Below, one piece after another: positions 15,838 through 21,728 of a stretch of 64,000 bases of DNA. The notes under the pieces are model-generated. The model saw nothing but the letters and a program-made list of their open reading frames with translations. It did not search any database and was not told the DNA's origin. A program made the translations under genes and the position numbers. Numbering within the stretch: the stretch's first letter is position 1; every line of letters begins with the position of its first letter. This DNA is from Pseudomonas rustica (GTDB lineage: Bacteria > Pseudomonadota > Gammaproteobacteria > Pseudomonadales > Pseudomonadaceae), in the NCBI RefSeq assembly GCF_018336155.1, contig NZ_JAGYHF010000007.1:186001-250000 (forward strand), in the 5' to 3' direction.

Positions 15838-16857
15838 ATGACCGATTTTCTGGATGTTGACGCCAGCCTTGAAGACTGGAACACCCTGCGCGCCGCGACC
15901 GAGTTCAACGGCCTGCTGGTGGGCAATGGCGCCAGCCGCGCGGTGTGGGACGATTTCGGCTACGACTCGCTGTTCGAAAACGCCCGCACCGTGGAGGAGA
16001 AACCGCTGAGTGCGTCGGAACTGGCGGTGTTCGACGCTATGCAGACGCGCAGTTTCGAGCAGGTGCTCGGCGCGCTGAAAACCACCAGCCGGGTCAACAA
16101 GGCGCTGGCCGTCAGCTCCGCCGCCCCGCGCAATCGCTACTACGCCATCAAAGAAGCGCTGATCAACACGGTGCACGCCGTGCACATTCCGTGGCGCCTG
16201 GTGAAAGCCTCGACGCTGGCGACGCTGAATGAAGAACTGGCGCGCTATCGCACGGTGTTCACCACCAATTACGACTTGCTCAACTACTGGGCGCTGCAAC
16301 ACCAAAGCGATGCCATCGACGACCTGTTCAACGGCGCCAACGCGAGTTTCGATCTGGCCGAAAGCGCCACTGACAAACCGCGTCTGCTGTACCTGCACGG
16401 TGGCCTGCACCTGGTGCGCAATCAGGACGGCACCGCGCGCAAACTGACCTCGACCGAGGGCACGCTGCTCGGCAGCTTCGCGATCAACAATACGATCAAG
16501 ACGCTGGATGACGTGCCGCTGTTCATCACCGAAGGGCCGAGTGCGGACAAGCTCAAAACCATTCGCAGTTCGGATTATCTGTCGTTCTGTTATGAGCAAT
16601 TGCTCGAGCATGGCGGCGGTTTGTGTATCTTTGGCCACGCGTTGGCCGAGCAGGATGCGCACATTGTGCGGGCGCTGCGTTTGGCGAAACCGAAGAATGT
16701 GGCGATCTCGATCTATCCGCGCAGTGCGGCGTTTGTGCAGCACCAGAAGCGGCACTACGCGCAGGTGTTTGAGGGGACGGGGGTTGAGTTGCGGTTTTTT
16801 GATGCGAAGACGCATGCGTTGGGCAGTCCGAAATTGTCGGTACCGGTCGAGGTTTGA
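15838..16857 (+). CDS. DUF4917 protein with SIR2-like fold
   Basis: 339 residues. The motifs follow the SIR2/NAD-binding order: LLVGNGASRAV (residues 26-36, nucleotide loop), VFTTNYDLLNYW with N144, LLYLHGGLHL with H187, and a late LCIFGHALAEQDAHIVRAL. In SIR2-domain anti-phage NADases (ThsA, DSR2) the equivalent Asn and His, also about 40 residues apart, are catalytic. DUF4917 itself is uncharacterised as far as I know. The protein stands alone, with no partner gene; it is divergent from yiaY and followed by a REP pair. ATG 15838 is chosen over ATG 15778 because recognisable sequence starts there; neither has a strong ribosome site. Confidence 0.75.
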   Translation: MTDFLDVDASLEDWNTLRAATEFNGLLVGNGASRAVWDDFGYDSLFENARTVEEKPLSASELAVFDAMQTRSFEQVLGALKTTSRVNKALAVSSAAPRNRYYAIKEALINTVHAVHIPWRLVKASTLATLNEELARYRTVFTTNYDLLNYWALQHQSDAIDDLFNGANASFDLAESATDKPRLLYLHGGLHLVRNQDGTARKLTSTEGTLLGSFAINNTIKTLDDVPLFITEGPSADKLKTIRSSDYLSFCYEQLLEHGGGLCIFGHALAEQDAHIVRALRLAKPKNVAISIYPRSAAFVQHQKRHYAQVFEGTGVELRFFDAKTHALGSPKLSVPVEV

Positions 16858-16860
16858 AGC

Positions 16861-16960
16861 AAGATCAAAAGATCGCAGCCTTCGGCAGCTCCTACAGTTG
16901 CAATGCGTTCCCCTGTAGGAGCTGCCGAAGGCTCGGGCCGCGTTCGGACGATCTTTTGAT
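16861..16960. repeat. REP pair with an expanded right arm
   Basis: The left copy is standard (AGATCGCAGCCTTCGGCAGC). The right copy begins TGTAGGAGCTGCCGAAGGCT but then has about 14 extra bases (CGGGCCGCGTTCGGA) before CGATCTTTTGAT, a variant not seen in the other pairs here. Confidence 0.85.
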
Positions 16961-16968
16961 TTCAGGGT

Positions 16969-17511
16969 TCATTCCTCAGCGCTGTGCACCACCACCAGCA
17001 ACTGCGCCTGCACCTCCCCTACCGACCGGATCCGGTGCGGTTTCTGTGCATTGAAGTGCAGCGCATCGCCGCGTTGCAGCAGCACTTTCTCGTTCATGAA
17101 ATCCACTTCAACTTGCCCTTCGTGAACGAACAAAAACTCCTCGCCCAGATGCTCCTTGAAGGTCTTGTCGCTGAATTCGCTCGGCGGATAGATGATGAAC
17201 GGCAGCAAATTGCGCTCGCTGACCTGATGCGCCAGCACCGCATAACCCGGGCTCTGATCATTCGCCGCCAGTGACTGCCGCTCGTGGCTGCGCACCAGGC
17301 TGTAGCTGTCGAGGCTGACGTTGTCTTCCGAGAACAATTCCTCGACCTTCACGTTCAGCGCTTTCGCCAGTTTCAACGCGGCGGCAATCGACGGGGTGTT
17401 CAACCCGCGCTCGACTTTCGACAGATAACTCTTGGTCATGCCGGATTTTTCGGCCAATGCCTCAAGGGTTACGCCAAGTTTTTTTCTCAATAATTTCAAA
17501 CGGATAGACAT
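16969..17511 (-). CDS. XRE-family regulator with C-terminal cupin domain
   Basis: 180 residues. The helix-turn-helix occupies residues 6-60 (LRKKLGVTLEALAEKSGMTK, SYLSKVERGLNTPSIAAALK), and a small cupin barrel follows (about 110-178: EHLGEEFLFVHEGQVEVDFM, GDALHFNAQKPHRIRSVG). Such proteins sense a metabolite through the cupin, as in PuuR-like or ectoine/aldose regulators. It diverges from the class II aldolase/DapA-like operon, and a perfect palindrome lies in the shared promoter at 17558-17572, which fits direct repression by this protein. Confidence 0.85.
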   Translation of the reverse strand: MSIRLKLLRKKLGVTLEALAEKSGMTKSYLSKVERGLNTPSIAAALKLAKALNVKVEELFSEDNVSLDSYSLVRSHERQSLAANDQSPGYAVLAHQVSERNLLPFIIYPPSEFSDKTFKEHLGEEFLFVHEGQVEVDFMNEKVLLQRGDALHFNAQKPHRIRSVGEVQAQLLVVVHSAEE

Positions 17512-17550
17512 GCGCAGCGGTTATTCCATCAAGGAAGCGACGATTTGTGC

Positions 17551-17592
17551 TTGCCAATGACACTTTGTGTCATATAGCCTCTTTCGTGTCAT
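17551..17592 (+). promoter_or_regulatory. Promoter with palindromic operator TGACAC-TTT-GTGTCA
   Basis: TTGCCA (17551-17556) and TATAGC (17573-17578) are spaced by 16 bases as -35 and -10 boxes for the gene at 17618. The spacer is exactly filled by the perfect palindrome TGACACTTTGTGTCA (17558-17572). A further half-site GTGTCA lies at 17586-17591. Placement between the boxes predicts repression, most likely by the divergent XRE-cupin protein. Confidence 0.65.
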
Positions 17593-17617
17593 TTGCAATC
17601 ACCCAAAGGACACAGAC

Positions 17618-18400
17618 ATGGCCAAGACATTAGCACTACCCAAAGACCAACTGGTCAAGCAAGCGCTGACCCAGATGCAAAAAAGCCTCGCGGATAATAC
17701 GTGGACAGACCGGCAAAAGCTGGCTTTGACTTGCCGGATTCTTTTCGAAAATGGTCACGACTCCGGCCTGGCCGGACAAATCACTGCCCGTGGCCCGCAG
17801 CCCGGCACCTATTACACTCAGCAACTGGGCCTGGGTTTCGACGAAATCACCGCGAGCAACCTGCTGCTGGTCAACGAGGATCTTGAGGTTCTCGAAGGTC
17901 ACGGCATGGCTAACCCGGCCAACCGTTTCCACAGCTGGGTGTACCGCGCTCGTCCAGACGTGAACTGCATCATCCACACCCACCCGACGCACGTTGCCGC
18001 GCTGTCGATGCTGGAAGTGCCGCTGCAGATTTCGCACATGGATCTGTGCCCACTGTACGACGACTGCGCGTTTCTCGAAGGCTGGCCGGGCGTGCCGGTG
18101 GGCAATGAAGAAGGCGAGTTGATCGCCGGTGCGCTGGGCGACAAACGCGCGATTGTGCTTTCGCACCACGGTCAGCTGTCGACCGGCACGACGATTGAAG
18201 AGGCGTGTGTCATCGCCCAATTGATCGAACGCGCGGCGAAATTGCAGCTGCTGGCGATGGCGGCAGGCACGATCAAACCGATCATCCCCGCGCTGGGCCG
18301 CGAAGCCCATGACTGGATCGCCAAGCCAAAACGCCACGCCGCCGCCTTCAACTATTACGCTCGGCAGAACCTGCGCCAACACGCCGATTGCCTGAACTGA
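17618..18400 (+). CDS. Class II aldolase/adducin-family protein
   Basis: 260 residues. The family includes fuculose-phosphate aldolase and ribulose-phosphate 4-epimerase. Metal-site histidines are visible in IIHTHPTHVAAL and VLSHHGQLSTGTTIEEA, along with a GLAGQITAR loop (normally the substrate-binding N-terminal loop) and the usual helical C-terminus. ATG 17618 follows AAGGA at good spacing. It is the first gene of a two-gene operon with a DapA-like lyase 23 bases on, controlled by the divergent XRE-cupin regulator. Together they suggest degradation of a sugar-acid or oxo-acid, but the substrate is not evident. Confidence 0.85.
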   Translation: MAKTLALPKDQLVKQALTQMQKSLADNTWTDRQKLALTCRILFENGHDSGLAGQITARGPQPGTYYTQQLGLGFDEITASNLLLVNEDLEVLEGHGMANPANRFHSWVYRARPDVNCIIHTHPTHVAALSMLEVPLQISHMDLCPLYDDCAFLEGWPGVPVGNEEGELIAGALGDKRAIVLSHHGQLSTGTTIEEACVIAQLIERAAKLQLLAMAAGTIKPIIPALGREAHDWIAKPKRHAAAFNYYARQNLRQHADCLN

Positions 18401-18423
18401 AACCTCATTACGGAGACGCTCCC

Positions 18424-19305
18424 ATGTCCAACATTCACGGCATCATCGGCTACACCATCACCCCGTTCAGCGCCAATGGCGAAGGGCTGGATCTGCCAGC
18501 ACTCGGCCAATCGATTGATCGCTTGATCGCCAGCGGCGTCCACGCCATCGCGCCATTGGGCAGCACTGGCGAAGGCGCTTACCTGAGCGATTCGGAGTGG
18601 GATCAAGTGGCTGAATTCAGTATCAAGCACGTGGCCAAACGTGTACCGACCATCGTCAGCGTGTCCGACCTGACCACCGCCAAAGCCGTGCGCCGCGCAC
18701 GCTTCGCCGAAGCCCATGGCGCCGACGTGGTGATGGTGCTGCCGGCCTCGTACTGGAAACTCACCGAAGCGGAAATCCTCTCCCACTACCGCGCGATCGG
18801 CGAGAGCATCGGCGTGCCGATCATGCTCTACAACAACCCGGCCACCAGCGGCACCGACATGTCGGTCGATCTGATTCTGCGCATCGTCAATGCCGTGGAA
18901 AACGTGACCATGGTCAAGGAGAGCACCGGCGACATCCAGCGCATGCACAAACTGCAATTGCTCGGCGAAGGTCAGGTACCGTTTTACAACGGCTGCAATC
19001 CGCTGGCACTGGAAGCGTTCGCGGCCGGGGCGAAGGGCTGGTGCACGGCAGCGCCGAACCTGATTCCGCAGTTGAATCTGGATCTGTATGAAGCAGCGAT
19101 GGCGGGCGATCTGGATCGCGCGCGGGATCTGTTTTATCGCCAGTTGCCGCTGCTGGACTTCATTCTGAGGGGCGGCTTGCCGGCGACGATCAAGGCCGGG
19201 TTACGCCAGACCGGGCTGGAAGTGGGTGATCCACGCCTGCCGGTATTTGCATTGAGCGCGGCAGGCCAGACCCAACTACAAACAATCCTGAAAACCCTGC
19301 GCTGA
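18424..19305 (+). CDS. Dihydrodipicolinate synthase-family lyase
   Basis: 293 residues, class I aldolase barrel. The Schiff-base Lys is K165 (MVKESTGD), the catalytic Tyr is Y136 (LYNNPATSG), and the substrate loop is LGSTGEGAYLSDSEW. The family covers DapA, N-acetylneuraminate lyase and sugar-acid aldolases or dehydratases. The operon context with a class II aldolase rather than lysine genes argues for a catabolic lyase. The ATG at 18424 is preceded by CGGAGA. Followed by two different REP pairs, which probably end the transcript. Confidence 0.85.
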   Translation: MSNIHGIIGYTITPFSANGEGLDLPALGQSIDRLIASGVHAIAPLGSTGEGAYLSDSEWDQVAEFSIKHVAKRVPTIVSVSDLTTAKAVRRARFAEAHGADVVMVLPASYWKLTEAEILSHYRAIGESIGVPIMLYNNPATSGTDMSVDLILRIVNAVENVTMVKESTGDIQRMHKLQLLGEGQVPFYNGCNPLALEAFAAGAKGWCTAAPNLIPQLNLDLYEAAMAGDLDRARDLFYRQLPLLDFILRGGLPATIKAGLRQTGLEVGDPRLPVFALSAAGQTQLQTILKTLR

Positions 19306-19324
19306 TCCCCCGGCAATCAAACCT

Positions 19325-19415
19325 CCTGTAGGAGCTGCGGCACGCTGCGATCTTTTGATCTTGATTTTTACAAGTTCAAAATCAAAAGATCGCAGCGTGC
19401 CGCAGCTCCTACAGG
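19325..19415. repeat. REP pair, variant GTAGGAGCTGCGGCACGCTG
   Basis: CTGTAGGAGCTGCGGCACGC then TGCGATCTTTTGATC, with an exact inverted copy after a short spacer. Both arms carry the same compensating change (GCGGCACGC in place of GCCGAAGGC), so the hairpin is preserved. Confidence 0.9.
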
Positions 19416-19492
19416 GGATGTGTGCGACGGGCAAGAGCCAAATGCACAATCCTGAACGCCTGCGCTGATCTCCCGAAAAACGCAAAACCCAA

Positions 19493-19586
19493 TGTGGGAG
19501 CGGGATTGCTCGCGAAGGCGGTGTGTCAGTCAACCAAGATGCTGACTGATCGACCGCATTCGCGAGCAAGCCCGCTCCCACAGGGG
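19493..19586. repeat. REP pair (GTGGGAGCGGGCTTGCTCGC family)
   Basis: TGTGGGAGCGGGATTGCTCG at the left and inverted CGCGAGCAAGCCCGCTCCCA at the right. Tandem with the preceding REP pair of another family. Confidence 0.9.
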
Positions 19587-19610
19587 ATTTTTGGTGGATT
19601 TGAAATGGGG

Positions 19611-19955
19611 TTATAGGACTGGCAGGGTTTTGTCCTTGATGGCTTTTGTCGGCCCGTTCGCCTTGACGCTGGCGATGCCTTTGTCGCACGCCGCATCCGA
19701 TGAATACGCCTCGCTGCTGCCAATAATCTGATGGTTGGCCGCCTTGAGGTTGAAGTACGGATGGCCGTCCTTCGTCGATTTTTTTTCGTAACGGTCATCC
19801 AGCGCGCTGTTGGTTTGCACCGAGGCGATGCCGCCTTCGGCTGCCGCGCGAGTGGTGTACAACTCGCTGGTCAGGATCGTTTCGGCGTTCGCCGCTTTCA
19901 GGACGAACCTGAACTGGCCGTTGCTGCTTTTACTCAACTCGTACCATCCGGACAT
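19611..19955 (-). CDS. yegP: YegP-family DUF1508 protein
   Basis: 114 residues made of two DUF1508 repeats: WYELSKSSNGQFRFVLKAAN...AAAEGGIASVQ and KDGHPYFNLKAANHQIIGSS...ACDKGIASVK. YegP proteins are small alpha-beta proteins of unknown function; abundance under stress has been reported. AGGAG lies 8 bases before ATG 19955. A longer open frame to 20126 crosses the promoter of the sigma factor and was not used. Divergent from the sigma-factor operon. Confidence 0.85.
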   Translation of the reverse strand: MSGWYELSKSSNGQFRFVLKAANAETILTSELYTTRAAAEGGIASVQTNSALDDRYEKKSTKDGHPYFNLKAANHQIIGSSEAYSSDAACDKGIASVKANGPTKAIKDKTLPVL

Positions 19956-20045
19956 GTCGCTGCTCCTGTCGATTTGAACCCCCGAAAGTAAAGCCCGTTT
20001 CGCCGGTTTAGCCACTCTTCGATGACAGACGTGATCGCCAACATG

Positions 20046-20064
20046 ACAAATGACAATAATTCTC
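20046..20064 (+). promoter_or_regulatory. Candidate Fur box upstream of the ECF sigma gene
   Basis: The 19 bases ACAAATGACAATAATTCTC match 13 of 19 positions of the classical Fur consensus. They lie about 50 bases before the sigma-factor start, as in iron-regulated FecI-type sigma genes. Confidence 0.6.
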
Positions 20065-20112
20065 GATATCATCCGGCGCTTTCTGCGCCCTGCTTCGTCA
20101 AGAAGGATATCC

Positions 20113-20649
20113 ATGCCTCGCCTCACGCCCGATCCGCTGTCGGCCGATGCTTTTCGCCGGTTTTACGGGGACATCCTGCATTACCTGCGCAAGCGCACGG
20201 AAAATCCCAGTGACGCGGCGGACATGACTCAAGACGTGTTCACCCAATGGCTCGATTATCGCGACCGCGCCAAGGTTGAGCAGCCGCGTGCGTTTCTGTT
20301 TCAGATGGCGCGCAATCTGCTGCGCGATCACTGGCGCAAACAAAAGGTGCGGCACATCGTCCAGCCCCATCACGACAACGATGCCGAGCCGGTCAGCGAT
20401 GAACATCACGAGCCGATGGCCGCCGCGCAACGCCAGCAACGCCTTGAGCAGCTGAAAGAAGTCCTCGCCGAACTCTCGCCACGTCGGCGCGAGGCCCTTA
20501 TGCTGCACCGCTTCGAAGGCTTGAGTCAGGCGCAGATCGCCGAGCGCATGGGGATTTCCCTGAGCATGGTGGAGAAACACATCGCCTTCGCCCTGATGCA
20601 TTGCAAGCAACGCCTGGATCACGACAACGGCACGGAGCAGCCAGCATGA
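20113..20649 (+). CDS. ECF sigma factor, FecI-type (iron/haem cell-surface signalling)
   Basis: 178 residues. Region 2 (FYGDILHYLRKRTENPSDAA, DMTQDVFTQWLDYRDRA) and region 4 (LSPRRREALMLHRFEGLSQA, QIAERMGISLSMVEKHIAFA) are clear. FecI-type factors direct RNA polymerase to the gene of a TonB-dependent receptor when the receptor binds its ligand. ATG 20113 is preceded by AAGGA. A Fur box lies upstream. The stop overlaps the anti-sigma start (ATGA). The order sigma, anti-sigma, receptor of about 850 residues is that of the Pseudomonas Hxu haem system. Confidence 0.9.
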   Translation: MPRLTPDPLSADAFRRFYGDILHYLRKRTENPSDAADMTQDVFTQWLDYRDRAKVEQPRAFLFQMARNLLRDHWRKQKVRHIVQPHHDNDAEPVSDEHHEPMAAAQRQQRLEQLKEVLAELSPRRREALMLHRFEGLSQAQIAERMGISLSMVEKHIAFALMHCKQRLDHDNGTEQPA

Positions 20650-21605
20650 ACCACCCTTACGATTTCGACAGCGACCAGGCCGATAACAGCATCGACGCCC
20701 AGGCCGCCGCGTGGTTCACCCGCAACCGCCAGCCACAGGGTCGCACCGTGCGTCAGGCGTTCGAGCGCTGGCTGCGCGAACCGGAGCACGCCAAGGCCTA
20801 TCGCTCCTTCGAAGAATTGTGGGCCGACCTCGGCGCCTTGCAGCAACTCAATCAACCGACGCCGATCCGCGCGCGCAAACCGAAGAGCGTCTGGCGCCCG
20901 GCATTCGCGGTCGCCGCCGCGCTGATCTGTGCCGTACTGGCCACGCATCTGGGCACGCCCCACGAGGTTTATCAGCAACAGATCACTGCTCAATCGAAAG
21001 GCATGCACACCGTCGAATTGCCGGACGGCAGCACGTTGTCGGTGAACGCCAACACGCAGTTGCGCATCGACTTCGACAGCCATCAACGGCGGATTTTTCT
21101 CGAGCGCGGCCAATTCTATGTGGAAGTCGCGCCGGACAAGGAACGGCCGATGTGGGTGCAGACGGGCGACGCCACGGTGCGCGTGGTCGGCACCGGTTTC
21201 GATGTGCGGCGCACCGATCAGCAATTGGTCGTCAGCGTCGCCCACGGTCAGGTTGCGTTCGCCCCGGACAAACGCGCACCGCTGCTGCTTGGTGCGCAAC
21301 AGCAAGTGGCGGTCGATCTCGCCAGTGGCGACATGCAACAGCAAACGCTGGCAGTCAGTCAGGTCGCCGATTGGCGCACCGGGCATTTGTCGTTTCGCAA
21401 TCGCGAACTGTCGAGTCTGGTCGATGAGTTGAATCAGTACCGGGCGAAACCGGTGCTGCTGGCGAATGCAAAACTGGGGCAGATCAAAGTCTCCGGCAAC
21501 CTCGACGTCGAAGATCCCGACGCATTGATCAGCGCCCTTCCCGCGCTGATCCCGGTGAAAACCGTGGCCTTGGCCGACGGCCGGATCCGCATCGAAAATC
21601 GCTGA
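20646..21605 (+). CDS. FecR-family anti-sigma/sigma-regulator protein
   Basis: 319 residues. The cytoplasmic N-terminus has the DUF4880 pattern (AAAWFTRNRQPQGRTVRQAF, ERWLREPEHAKAYRSFEELW), a single membrane helix follows (FAVAAALICAVLATHLG, about residues 92-110), then the periplasmic FecR domain (VELPDGSTLSVNANTQLRID, FYVEVAPDKERPMWVQTG, ATVRVVGTGFDVRR) and a C-terminal STN-like lobe (ANAKLGQIKVSGNLDVEDPD) that contacts the receptor's signalling domain. It transmits the ligand signal from the outer membrane to the sigma factor. Coupled to the sigma gene by an ATGA overlap. Confidence 0.9.
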   Translation: MNHPYDFDSDQADNSIDAQAAAWFTRNRQPQGRTVRQAFERWLREPEHAKAYRSFEELWADLGALQQLNQPTPIRARKPKSVWRPAFAVAAALICAVLATHLGTPHEVYQQQITAQSKGMHTVELPDGSTLSVNANTQLRIDFDSHQRRIFLERGQFYVEVAPDKERPMWVQTGDATVRVVGTGFDVRRTDQQLVVSVAHGQVAFAPDKRAPLLLGAQQQVAVDLASGDMQQQTLAVSQVADWRTGHLSFRNRELSSLVDELNQYRAKPVLLANAKLGQIKVSGNLDVEDPDALISALPALIPVKTVALADGRIRIENR

Positions 21606-21612
21606 AACAACT

Positions 21613-21653
21613 TCACATGAGAATATTTTGCATTCGCATGTGAGGTTTTTTTT
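21613..21653 (+). terminator. Hairpin plus T-run between anti-sigma and receptor genes
   Basis: TCACATG (21613-21619) pairs with CATGTGA (21637-21643), followed by GG and eight Ts. A second small hairpin (AGGCC-T5-GGCCT then Ts) lies at 21692-21708. Either could end or attenuate the sigma/anti-sigma transcript before the receptor gene, allowing the receptor its own promoter. Confidence 0.55.
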
Positions 21654-21728
21654 GCCTGCCGCGTCTTCCTCCGGGTCTGCGTTGCTGACGCAGGCCTTTT
21701 TGGCCTTTTCGCCGCCCTGGGGGATTCC

